The translations under genes were made by a program, and so were the position numbers. Below the pieces are notes generated by a model. The model saw only the letters and a list, made by a program, of their open reading frames with translations, did not search any database and was not told the DNA's origin. Source: Rotaria socialis (lineage: Eukaryota; Rotifera; Eurotatoria; Philodinida; Philodinidae). From it: 64,000 nt of DNA. Shown one piece after another: positions 1-10,973 of this stretch. The stretch is taken from contig CAJNYU010000848.1 of NCBI GenBank assembly GCA_905331475.1, positions 60,149 to 124,148 of the forward strand. The letters run 5' to 3'. Every line of letters begins with the position of its first letter. Within the stretch, counting starts at the first letter, position 1.

Positions 1-1397
1 TGAAACAATTTCCATAGTATCGAGCAGAGACTGGATACTGAGTACAATTACTCAGTATTTTCGTACTTTTTACTTAAAAATCGTAAGTACAAAGTATACT
101 TTAGAAGTACAAGTAAATTTACTTGTATTTCTCGAATGTACTTATGTACCGATACTTAGTACAAATTGACTTAAGTACAAGTACCAAGTACTGATGTATC
201 GATGATCATATAAATCTTTCTAATGTACTTGGTAATTTTACTTAAGTACATTTGTACTTGAGTACCGGTACTCAGTACAAATGTACTTAAGTAATTGTAC
301 TTGAGCAAAATTCCAAAGTACAATTAGTAAGTAAGAAGTATTTTCACTTGTACTTGCTGTACTTGTACTTGTCCAGTCTCTGGTATCGAGCAACATTCTT
401 TGAATAGATCGTTCTCTCTCAAGCGCATTTAAATTCTATATTTCTGTAGAAAATCAAACTTAAATAATTTCATATCTAGTTAACCCACGCAGGCATTAAA
501 AAGTCATTCAATTGGAGTTTCAAGTGAGGAATTCTATTTATTTTGCTTTCTTTTGTGAAAATTATATAAGACTGATGTTTGCAAATTAGAACGTATCTAC
601 AATATTAGGCGACCAAAATGAACTTGCTAATTTTGTATCCGCAGAGACATAATATACACAGTAATTTGTTTTTTTTATCATCACGTTATTTTCTTTTTCA
701 GAAGTAAGAATTCAACAAACGAACTGTGATTTTTTCTTTCGGTACAGTAAGTGTACTAGTGGGCAAATGATTTCGAAAAGGTCTTTAGAATGTATTTTTA
801 TCGAAGTACTTTTTGTTTTTCGTACAACATAAAAATCTGAATGATGGAGGGTGAGACATGATTCGATCTCATCACTGTTTTCTTGCAGATATGAAACTAA
901 TTTTCATATAGATAGTGTCATTCTATTTCTTTTATTGTTGCTTGTAACAGTTATTCGATTGTTGGCCTATAGAATCTAATCTAGTCACTTATTTGACTTT
1001 GACACAAATCCATGTGTGCATTTTTTCCCGACTACAACCCATAGAAATTTTCATGAAGCACCTTTTGCTAATTGCATTACGTATCGACAGACAAAGATTA
1101 GAAAGACGAGATTTTTAGCTAAACTAATGTAGTTTTTGTCTGACGTTGAAAGCGCTGAGTTTTCTGTCATTAAAAGATAGAAAAAATGAACTTGTCTAAA
1201 TTAATTATTATGAACCTAGCAAAATACTGTTTTTGACATCGACTCAAAAAATAGTTTTTTTCACAATCTGAATGCTAGTATTTATTAATCTATTTAAGAC
1301 TGAATAAAAATGAATTGGCTATCATTTAAGCGGTCAGTAGAATAAGTAAAATGATCAGTACCTTATTTGTGTGGTCAGTTATTAATATACTTCGATT
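1..1397. repeat. GTACTT-rich simple repeat and gene-free sequence
   Basis: From about 1 to 380 the sequence is dominated by variants of GTACTTAAGTAC and TACTTGTACTT on both strands, a degenerate palindromic short repeat. From 380 to 1397 I see only AT-rich sequence with no gene that I can support. Confidence 0.6.
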
Positions 1398-2746
1398 CCC
1401 AGGTGACCAAAAGACTAGTAAAAAGACTAGTCTTTTTTCTAGACAAGTCGGCCGTCCAGTCTAGTCTTTTTCTCAAAATGTCCTAGTACAGGACTAGTCT
1501 GAAATCTCGTATAGTCCATAGTGCCCGTCCGGACTATGAAAGTGACTGGAGTCATTCTATTTGTCATGCGTAGTCTTTTTCGAAAAAAAGTCTAGACATG
1601 CTGCACCATCCTGACGCCCGTCAAAAATATGATTCTAAATAAAAGTAAGAGCGTCCATGACCCTTTACATGACGAGTTGTGGTCTTATATAATGACGAGA
1701 TCCTGACTAGTCTAAACTGAAATATTTTATGACTACAACTAGATTCGAACACACATACCAACTATTACTTACCCACCGTTCAGACCATTGAGCCATTTGA
1801 TCGAGAGATCAATTTATCAGTATTTCTAGTCATTCTAAGATGCTTTAAAATACGGATTTTTTCTAAGTTTTATTCAATTTTTCATATGAATAAAAAATAT
1901 TTTTTTACAAATTCAAAAATTATTCAGACGAAATTGAATAAAATAAATTGAAACCTGTGGTTATTTTATCTCATGTTTTTGTCTTGTTTTAGTCATTAAT
2001 TTAGCAATTCAGCAGGACATTTTATTCAACAATTTTTTTCCTTCTAATATTTATTTAGATAATTCAGAATTCGGACTGACGGTGTACTTAAAAAATAGAA
2101 TAATCTTTACGAACATACAACAGTTTATATTAGCCTAGGAACAGTCCTTCTAGCTACCATTAAAGGCATTTTCGGGTAGTGAGAATCAGTTTCCATCAAG
2201 TGATTTCTGCACGCATGGTATATGGAAGACACCCATTTGCGTTTTAGAATATATACATAGACATAAGGTTTACTGTATTATGGACTGCCGTCAAGACGCC
2301 AGTCTGATTTTTAATAGTATTATAAGTGTCTCTAATGTTCAAATATAACTTTCTTCTCCCTTTTTTACAATATTTTCCTTTGCTATGGGCTAGTTCAGGT
2401 GGGGATAAATGAATAAACAGACCAGTCTAGACGGGTTAAAGGACATACGAACTAGTCAGAACATAATGCTCTGTAATATCTTGGACCAGTCTAGGCGGGT
2501 AAAAGGACATACCGACTAGTTACAATGATGCTTTAGAATATATTGGACTAGTCTAGGCGGATAAAAGGACAAACGGACTCGTCAGAACGATTCTCTGGGA
2601 TAGCTTGAACTAGTCCAGACGGGTAAAAGGACATACTGACTAGCCACAATAGATATGGAAGACGTATTAGACTAGACTTGACGGGTATAGCAGACTTTTT
2701 GGACTAGCCATGTCGCCCGTCCTCCCTATTTTTTTGCTCACTTGGG
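1398..2746. mobile_element. Terminal-inverted-repeat element with internal 62-bp tandem repeats
   Basis: The left end reads CCCAGGTGACCAAAAGACTA and the right end, reversed, reads CCCAAGTGAGCAAAA, so the two ends form imperfect inverted repeats. Near both ends lie GACTAGTC-type palindromes and CCCGTC blocks. Between 2421 and 2730 there are five copies of a unit of about 62 bp built on ACTAGTCTAGGCGGGTAAAA (steps of 64, 62, 62 and 62 bp). A related end occurs at 27783-27912, so this is a dispersed family. No transposase frame is visible, hence a non-autonomous DNA element. I could not define a target duplication. Confidence 0.6.
1735..1815 (-). other. tRNA-like segment (A-box and B-box, possible SINE head)
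   Basis: On the minus strand the segment contains TGGCTCAATGGTCTGAACGG, which fits a pol III A-box in a D-arm, and about 35 bases later GTGTTCGAATCTAG, which fits a B-box/T-loop. The stems do not close into a good cloverleaf, so this is more likely a tRNA-derived repeat than a working tRNA. A diverged relative lies at 22650-22745 on the plus strand. The segment lies inside the element at 1398-2746. Confidence 0.35.
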
Positions 2747-4030
2747 AGACGAATCAACCAGCGAAAATGGTATGCCTTAAAAGGGACAAAAACGGTAGAA
2801 AACATTGAAATACTGGACTTCATGTTTATGACGAAGAGATAAAAGCAAGCACACCTCTAAATAGTTGAACGAAGAAACGAGAAATAAAATGGGAATAAAA
2901 TAACACAAATTAATGTTTTTTGAAGAAGTACTATCGTCGTTCATTATGAATGTACAATCTTACCAGTCAGTCTTAGAAGCAATACGGGGGAAAAGTCTGT
3001 TAAGTTTATCGAACTCGTAATGAAAATAAATTGGTGAAATCATCCAATTTGGAAGTAGGAGAAAGACTTTTCGAGATCTTTTCGTAGGAGGGAAATTAGA
3101 AAATGCCAGAGAGCATTTAGATGTTAGATTCGATCAGAAGCTTTCAAAATTTGTCAGTATTACAAAAGATTTCGATTTGAAGAACAGAAGAATAGTGTAG
3201 AAGTTGATCATTTTAACCGCATACAATCTGATTTCATCTATTGCTGGATAGGACTGTAATACTATAATCCTAACTACGAAAAGGTTTCCAAAAATTGAAA
3301 GAGCTTAATTTTTTTATGTCTTTGTCAATTTAAAAATACTTAGTTGTAGTTCTCTTCGAATCTGGAGAAAAGTTGTCTTCAATTCTGAGGCTACGTGTTG
3401 CGAATCATTTTCTTCCCTTTGGTAGACATCTATAAGCTAAAACCTCCTTTGAGCTTCTAGTTAAAGAAACTTGTAGTCTTTTGTTTTATGAATTTAGAAG
3501 TTTGTGGTTGTATCGTTCTTTAATTTGTAAATATTTGATCAAATCCTAGCAACTATTTCATTGATGCAGTAGCAATAGAATTCCTTAACGCTGGATTATT
3601 TTTTTGGGATAAATTGGGGATTTCTTGTAATACCTTGCATTTTCGCTTACAAAAGAGTTAAAAAATTTCGAAAAAAATTTTCTCATTTTGACGGAAGTCA
3701 GTTCGTAACTCATATGACTCATAAAACTGTCAGTGACCAAATGACCTCATCGATGGAGATCATAATCATGTTAAGTTCCCATTGATGTGAAGATGCCAAT
3801 AAAGGAAAGCTAATTTTGATTATCCGGAGAATAGTTAAATAATACATGAAAATTGAAAAATCTTCAGTTTTTCTTATGCTGACAGTCAAATTGCTCATAA
3901 TATAAAATAACTAAGTTCATCAAGTTAAACTTTAGATATCCACATAGTGACATAGCATAAAAATAACTACAGGCGTTCGATTCGAAATAAGAATTGAGGA
4001 TGATTGAGGATAATGATCTAAAAAGTTTAC
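2747..4030. other. Gene-free stretch
   Basis: AT-rich sequence with no supported gene, RNA or clear repeat. The part below 4030 lies downstream of the last clear exon of the minus-strand Cys-rich gene. It could hold a terminal exon of that gene, but I could not find one with a good acceptor and a matching frame. Confidence 0.4.
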
Positions 4031-5470
4031 CTCCTTCTTGAATAGTTGTTGCCGTTGTAGTTGTAGTCATAGTTGCAGTCGTAGTCGTAGTCGTAATCGT
4101 AGTCGTAGTGGTAGTTGTAGTGGTAGGCGTAGTCGTAGTCGTAGTTGCAGTTGTAGTTGTAGGTGTAGTCGTAGTTGCAGTCGTAGTTGTATTTGTACTG
4201 TTCGTCACTATACATTATCATAAAACACATGTTTAACCACAGCAGATAGTGCAACGCTTAACATAGTAGAGACTAGTTTTGAGGTGATGTTTGAATACAT
4301 CACTTACACCGTCACACATCTCACTAGCTACTACGGAGCTCAAATTCTTTACGTTCTGGAAAAAGCATTGTCAAGAATTGGAAATATTCAAGTATAGCCT
4401 GTAGAATAATTTGCAGTAGTGAATCTGACCAGCGTAGAATGCATTGTCAACTTATTAGTCTCTTTTTCTACTAGATGAGTTAGTCTTAGTACTCGAGTAA
4501 ATGCGTAAGTTACATAAGCGGTGAACTTTGTGATTATCAGTGGCTCAGTTCGTTACGAAATCACTAAAAGGATTCTCAGTTGTTTCAGTTATTAAGCCAC
4601 AGAACTGTATGAAAAGTATTGATTTTCGCATCCTGAATCAATGGAGACAAGGAAGTCAAAATACCGCTAAATAAACTTAATGCCTACAACGTTTAGCATT
4701 GATATATATATATTCTTAAGGCTCACAGCGTAAAATGCATTTTAGGAAATGAATCAAATTTTGCGATCACCTTTTCTCTCCGGTCCTCGAACCATGCTCA
4801 TACGCTACGTATGTGGTATCGTATCAGTATTTATATCTAGGTCAAAGACTACATACAATGTTAGCGAATAATTTCCACATGAGAAAATACAAGACATTTT
4901 CTTAAATAATTGCATTTCCACCAAGTCGGGTAGCTGCCTCAAAAGCTCTGCCTTTATTCCTCCCTATTTTTATATCCAAGAAAAGTTTGCTTCACTTTTG
5001 ACCTTCGCAATTACTATAAGTTCTCTTACTGTTCATACATGGACAAATTCGTCGATCTTTCATAGATACCGGATAACAAATAGAGCCATTAAGACATCGA
5101 GATTGATGAATACATTGATGTTCAGTTTCATTGCAAGACTTGCTTGACATATTAGATTCGATTAGCTGAGAACAAACCACCCATCGAAAGGCACACACGC
5201 CTGAATCAGTAGTATTGGTCAGGTTGAAACAACTACACGCACTATTTTGCGAACAAGAGCCATTTTTAGACTTCGGATCACATTGCTGAAGTTCAGCTCG
5301 AACAATGGATAAACTAAATTAATTGAAGAAGATCATAATAACAAAACCAGAGTAACATTTGTAAGACTTGAAAAGAAAGGTTCTCAACTGAAGCTGAATA
5401 GAAAAATAAAATTGTTTTAGAATTACCCGAGTATAATGAACACAACACAATTTACTATCATCATTGCCAT
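4031..5470 (-). CDS. Secreted Cys-rich protein with poly-Thr linker (3' end not found)
   Basis: Model: exons 5427-5470, 5313-5030 and 4207-4031 on the minus strand, joined in phase through GT-AG introns of 113 and 822 nt. Exon 1 plus the start of exon 2 give a signal peptide (MAMMIVNCVVFIILG, then a short stretch ending VRA before ELQQCD). Exon 2 encodes about 95 residues with at least twelve cysteines, with spacing like small EGF-type or related extracellular modules. Exon 3 is almost pure Thr (repeated ACT/ACG/ACA codons with some Ala and Pro), a probable O-glycosylated linker. A donor GTAAAC follows exon 3 at 4030. Reading through it instead gives a stop at 3864. The protein is therefore extracellular, and its C-terminal module is missing or unidentified. 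The exon plan (signal exon, intron over 800 nt, Thr linker) resembles that of the plus-strand gene at 8682. No enzymatic function can be assigned. Confidence 0.6.
4037..4200 (-). repeat. Coding triplet repeat of the poly-Thr linker
   Basis: Nearly uninterrupted ACT/ACG/ACA/GCA/CCT triplets on the minus strand. Because the unit is a trinucleotide, all three frames stay open and give artificial Tyr/Asn- or Ser/Arg-rich translations on either strand. Only the Thr frame fits the flanking exon phase. Confidence 0.7.
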
Positions 5471-5943
5471 TGCTTGTGTTGAAATGAGAAAGAATATTGA
5501 CGTTAGACACTTTCATAGATAATCAGTAATGAACCGGAAATAAAAACATAAAAAGCATGAGTTTCACAAAATAGAAATTTGATATTGTTTCAATACTTTA
5601 TTTTCAGAATTTTATTTTTCTCTAAAAAAATGATTATTATAGTTTTTAAGGGGTGACTTGCAGATCTAACGCTGATCTGAAATGGAAAGAGGAATTTTCT
5701 CAAACATATGTATATTTTCACTATAGGTAAGCTTAGAAAATTTACCACTGCTGCCACCTTTAGATGTTCGAAAAGCAGAAAGTGTGTTTGTGACAGATAA
5801 CTATTTTAAACATTTTATCTTAGTGTGATAATAAGAATTTTTACCTAAGATTTTCATCTTTATTGTACAAAAACAAGAGAAAGCACTAATTAAACAAGGA
5901 AATAGAATTATCGAGTACATATTATTTTGATGTTACTGGGTCC
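5471..5943. other. Gene-free stretch upstream of the Cys-rich gene
   Basis: AT-rich. It should contain the promoter of the minus-strand gene that starts at 5470, but I see no motif I would defend. Confidence 0.4.
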
Positions 5944-6993
5944 AACGGCGGCGGAACGATTTCAATCTAGGGGAGGCTCAAATGTTTTTTCAGAGAATGA
6001 GAATGATTAGTGGTGAAATTAAAAACAAAAAAAAATCTAGTACTAATAGGTGGTCTGTTGATAATTTATTCCTGATTCTACTTTTCTCAAAACTTGTAAA
6101 ATAATGAAAAATATTACTGTAATATTTTTCAGAACATGATCAATAAGAACACAAAAATCCTAAAACGGCCTAGCCAGGCATCAGTCACCCTCGCATGGGG
6201 AAGATTCGATTTTTTTCTCGAATCCATCAAATGTGGAAAGTACTTGATTTCACGCAGTTTTTTGCGTTGATTATGAATCTCTGTTCAAAAATAATTTACA
6301 GCTACATTATCATGATGAAAATCCAAATTTTAAAATATTTCTCCTTAAAATTTGATTTCTGACTTATGAATTTTTCTTAGAAATCCTGAAAACTACCTTA
6401 TCTGATAGAAAATCGAATTCTCTAGAAATCCCAATCGTTGCTGCTTTCATTGGGTGAAAATGTTTTTTTTGATATTTTGAAAAAATATTTAGGCTGCTTT
6501 GTTGCCAGAAGTTTTATACTCGGTTAATCTAATTTTGAAACATTATTTTTAAGGGTATCAGGCAGAGAAAACCTCAAACTACTGAACTATGTGGAAACCA
6601 TAAAGTTTTGAGCGAAAATGTCACTGAAAAAATAAGCACGAAACTATCCCCAGGAAATCCTGAAAAATTGGGAAATTCCGTAACGTATGCAACGCCGAAA
6701 ACGAATTTCAGGAGAGTAGAGCAAACAAAAATAAAGATAAAAAACACTAAATACAACCAAAAAAACCATTTTCTACTGATCACCCTAGCATACATTTTAA
6801 AAATTCATGCGATACTTGTCACCAATCAAGATTCTTCGTTGTATTTGCTTTTTGTTAATCTTCATGAGCAATAGACTAAGTATTAAAGAACAATCCATCG
6901 AAATTTTGCCAATCGTGTCTACTTTAAAGATGAGATGTACAACTTTTTTCAAATTAAATGAGCCTCCCCAAGCATAATGGGTCCGCCGCCTAT
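5944..6993. mobile_element. Inverted-repeat (MITE-like) element, about 1.05 kb
   Basis: The left end (CGGCGGCGGAAC, then GGGGAGGCTCAAATG) is matched by the right end in reverse (AGGCGGCGGACC, then TTGGGGAGGCTCATT). Both ends are thus GC-rich blocks about 17-20 bp apart, in inverted orientation and strikingly GC-rich against an AT-rich background. The interior has no convincing coding sequence. The short open frames at 6574-6874 overlap on both strands and look like chance. No clear target duplication was found. Confidence 0.5.
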
Positions 6994-6998
6994 GCTCC

Positions 6999-8387
6999 TA
7001 GCTAAAAAATACTACGGATCTAAAATTATTTTTCACATACGTCTCAGCGACACATTCCTTCGATGCTACTCGCAACTTGCTGTGAGAGAGCTTTCGAACT
7101 GAGACTTTCACGGAAATAGATTTAGGTGCTACATATTGAAGATTCCAGCTAACTGCATTTCCTTCACGGTTTCCTTCTCTCCAATCTCTCACTATGTAAC
7201 AAACGCTTTTAAAGGGACTCACGACAAACCCTTGAAGACGAAATTTGCAGCACCTAGTTTTAAACGAGAACGCTGAGGATTTGAGACAGTGTCAGAAACA
7301 CGTCAAATTACTCCAAGTGTGGGTGCCAGAAAAGACACAAGTGTGGCACACAAGCTAACCCACACCCCGAACTGTTTAACTTATAAAAAGGAAATCTTTT
7401 GCCGGGGTTGCGGGAAAACAGGAAAGTGGTTTTTTTTGCATTTATATTCGAAGTCGAATTAGGCAGCTACTCATATTGGTACATCTAGCATTCTCTGCCA
7501 CAATAAGTAATGCTCTGAATTCGAAAGTAGACGTTACTGTTAGAGGTCGAGGTCAAGGTTTGAGTCCCTCTCCATGCTAGACACATAATTGCTACGCGAA
7601 TATCAAAGCAGTTCAATTATTCTCAAATGAACACATGTATAATTCGGTAGAGCTTATATTTTAAGGGTGTGAGTGTAATACTTATTTACAGCTATAGTCT
7701 TACCTTCTAACACAATCAAAGAGACAAATCGTTCCACTCTCGAATCTATTCGATTGAAACTCGAGATTCCCATGCAATAAATGGTTTCTGAATATGAAAT
7801 TGAATTCATTGAACGGTGAAGCATCAGTGATTCAAGCTTCATCCCATACATTATTATTATTACTCGAATGTACTACTGACACAGTGAACGTTTCATAGTA
7901 CTGTATTTAATTGATGAAGACTAGCCATGCATGTGAGTTGAACATGAACTAATACTGTTCAACTTGATGAATATCTTCATTTCAGGGGATAGCAACGATC
8001 ACATTAACAGAGACTGATACGTTTATTCGTGCCTTGTCGTTTGTCTGAACAAAGTACCACAAAATGAATTGGATTTTCGATCGTGATAATTCATTATTGC
8101 GATAAAAATGTTGAAACGTTTCATTGTATCACTATTCCCTATATGAGTACGCTTTAACAAAACGAAGCTCATGTTTCACTATGTACCACATCTGCCTCAA
8201 GACGATTCAAAGGAAAAAATAAAATAAAAATGTTCTCAATGATTTTCTGTTCTATTTCAGGCAAGAATGTGCAGTGATAATGACAAAATTTAGATTTTCT
8301 AATTCTTCATGGCGACTAAATCTGAGTAAAAATAGTAATAGATGGTGAATCAGCAGAAAGAGCAAATGATGCGTGACGAACAATCAT
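6999..8387. other. Mostly gene-free; weak traces only
   Basis: A B-box-like GGTTTGAGTCC sits near 7555. A minus-strand open segment at 7708-7851 ends at a good donor (GAAG|GTAAGA) and has a faint Kelch-like look (IYCMG, then DSRVERF), but no partner exon was found. Nothing else is supported. Confidence 0.3.
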
Positions 8388-8630
8388 TCAGTCGATGGTC
8401 AAATGCTTCAGTATGTAATGCGCATGGCTTGTGTGCTTTCTGACTAAATTATATTGCAACGACTTCGTCAAATATTTCACGAAGATTGCACTATTACTGT
8501 CGACGTATAAATCATTGTAAATCTCTATCTGAGAAAAAAAGCAATGTGCTTTACTTTCTGCGTGCACAAAATGAATAAGAGTTAATAGCATAAGTGTGAA
8601 ATAAAACATCTGTACGAACCCTTTTATCAC
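8388..8630 (-). CDS. Possible small secreted protein, 80 aa
   Basis: A single open frame starts with a convincing signal peptide (MIKGFVQMFYFTLMLLTLIHFVHA, quoted here in part: FYFTLMLLTLIHFVHA) followed by about 55 residues with one Cys and no recognised domain. It is head-to-head with the chitin-binding gene, with only 51 bp between the two ATGs, so the two would share a promoter. I do not recognise the family. It could also be a chance frame in AT-rich DNA. Confidence 0.3.
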   Translation of the reverse strand: MIKGFVQMFYFTLMLLTLIHFVHAESKAHCFFSQIEIYNDLYVDSNSAIFVKYLTKSLQYNLVRKHTSHAHYILKHLTID

Positions 8631-8681
8631 TAAGATATATTAATTTGTTTTAGCTAGAAATAGCGTGGTGAATATAAAAGA

Positions 8682-10358
8682 ATGAAATTACTCTCTGTAT
8701 ACTTTATTGTTGGCTGTTTTTTGTATGATTTTTTGAATGGTTTCAATTGTCCTAATCAAAATAATGGAATGTATTCCAATATTAATGACTCTCACTCATT
8801 TTGGTATTGTGTATATGGGCAAGCATACTTAAAACCTTGTCCACAGTCATTCATATGGTCACAAGAACGACGAAAATGCGAGAAGAAACGTAAAAGCTTG
8901 AGTGGGGTTATCGCATGAGATATGCTCTTTCTCCAGAAGAAAACAGCTGATTAACATTTAAAGAAAGCTAAAGTGGATATATTCATAGTCTCCTCTTACT
9001 TTGCAAATATATAGTGATACGGAACCTTGGCTAGAAAGAAGAATTGTCTTGTTTAAATCTGATTGACTAAGAGATTCATTTATTACGGATGATACCTTTA
9101 GCGTAGTTATTTTATCTTTTAAAGTGACACTATGAAGTGTCATACGTTGTTTCGATCTCCTGGAATCACCTAATTATTTTGTATTTTCTCTATATTTTCC
9201 AACTAAGAATGTGAATCTATAGAAGGAACGCGCGAAGGAACAAATGCTAACAGGTATGTAAAGAATCTTTTCTAAGGAAATCTTCTAGAAAAAAGAGTAA
9301 AATACAGATGAAATCTGATATTTTCACTGCAAAAAAATGAAAATTCTCGTTTATTGGGCGTTTACACTAACCCTACTTTCACAGAGTTTGAGTATGCATC
9401 ATAACATTTTGGTATGAACGCTTATTTTAATCGGGTTATTTTTTTTGAGCTTAGAAGATTGAAAGCTAAATGGGCAACGTTTCATATGATTCGTTCTCAA
9501 ATCAGGAGTAGAGTCCTACATGCTCATTCTTTGTCTTCATACTATTGTGTGGTGAAATATCAAAACGTCACAGAAACATAAATATTGATATCTCGTCACA
9601 TTATTACGATGACTTTCTGTTTCTAATAGAATAACAGAAGAGATCAGATTACTATAGCTTAATGACCGAAATTATTCGACTAAACTAAGCATATTTGTTA
9701 TTAGCGGCGGACCTTTTGATATTTTCTCTAGTTCCAACGTCAACAACATCGTTACCAGCCACAGGTACGACTACGACTACGACCACATTTATGACTACAA
9801 CTACGACTACTGTTCCAATAGTTAGTAAGTTTATTTTAATTTTCGATAGTTTCAATGTACTGTGTTGAAGATTGTCCTAGATTAATAACATTTGATAATA
9901 TTCCCGGCGCTGGCCGTTCTCAACAACCCTTGCCCAATGGGTTCTCTGGTTTTCAATGGGTGAATGCTAACTATATGAATGTCTCTTACTACGAAGAGGT
10001 TAATGGTTGGTCGGGTTATTCCGCTGCTCTCTCGAGTGGTCAATATGTTGGACTCAATAAGGATGGTAAAATGTTATCTATGATCATAAATGCAGCCAAA
10101 AGTTTCACTCTGAAATCGATGATAGTAGCATCAGCATGGAACGATAATCTCACATTAGAAATAACGGGTAAACGGGGTGGAAGTGTATTCAAATCGCAAC
10201 GGTTTACACTGCAATTACAACAACAATCAATAGAACTTAACTGGCCAAACTTGGAAATCATTAATTTCTTGTCTTATGGAGATGAACCAAATTCTGATAT
10301 AAAAGGGAATGGACCAGAGTTTGCCCTTGATAATTTGTGCGTGGAATTTCTCAAATAA
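8682..10358 (+). CDS. Secreted chitin-binding (CBM14-like) protein with Thr linker and beta-rich C-terminal module
   Basis: Model: exons 8682-8889, 9732-9824 and 9871-10358 (about 262 aa). Exon 1 carries a signal peptide (LLSVYFIVGCFLYDFLNGF) and a peritrophin-A/CBM14-like module with cysteines in NCPN, WYCVYG, KPCPQ and RKCEKK plus aromatic residues between them, known to bind chitin. A phase-1 intron of 842 nt leads to a 31-codon Thr-rich linker. The third exon encodes about 160 residues beginning CPRLITFDNIPG and ending FALDNLCVEFLK, an all-beta, jelly-roll-like module whose ligand I cannot name. The last acceptor is uncertain: one at 9870 gives a 46-nt intron, while one at 9849 keeps CVEDC but needs a 25-nt intron; both keep phase. 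It is probably extracellular or cuticle/lorica-associated. The architecture parallels the minus-strand gene at 4.0-5.5 kb. Confidence 0.7.
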
Positions 10359-10973
10359 AATAACAGTCGAAAGATTTCTGCTGATTCGCTAAGAATTGAT
10401 TGGAGAACGAAAACTATGTTCGAACTATAGAAGTAAGAAAATTAAGAAGGCGTTCAAAATTGTGAAGGCTAGGTTGTGAATGAGCATGATTCATACAAAA
10501 GCTGGCACTCACATCTTGCAACGTGTATTCTAGTAAACGTTTTCACATCCCGCACTTTCAAACGGCATTCTTGCATTCAAGATAAAACATCATCAACCAA
10601 AACCAAAACCAAATTCTGATTATTTAGTAGTTAGCAGTAAACTTAAAATAATTGAGAAATCGAATTCGAACCCAACTGATGATGATTAACTAAGCAACAA
10701 TCGAAATGCATTCTAAAGTAGCTTTTAATTCATATTTCACCTTTGTAATTACATAAATGTGATTCAGCGCAATGTCATCGATTCTATACTAGAGTAGAGA
10801 AAAAAGGTGTATTAATAGAAAAATAATACTTTTATGGATTGATTCATAATCGGCGTCATGTACAGACAATAAAATGAACGCATACTATAAATACAGATCA
10901 TTTTTGTGCATTGAACCCATTAAAGCAAAACTTCTCGTAAGTGATTATTCTGAATTGTCATTCTACGCAAACG
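10359..10973. other. Intergenic stretch
   Basis: No gene or repeat seen. It should contain the 3' end of the chitin-binding gene and the promoter of the TIR gene. A GTAAGT at 10938 could be a donor in an untranslated exon. Confidence 0.3.

Noticed and set aside
4027..4254. Tyr/Asn-rich frame and plus-strand Ser/Arg-rich frame over the Thr repeat
   Set aside because: Both are shadows of the ACN triplet repeat; only the Thr frame matches the neighbouring exon phases.
7545..7580. B-box-like GGTTTGAGTCC as a tRNA gene
   Set aside because: No A-box at proper distance and no acceptor stem.
7708..7851. Minus-strand Kelch-like exon ending at a good donor
   Set aside because: Only one weak Kelch-like blade and no partner exon on either side.
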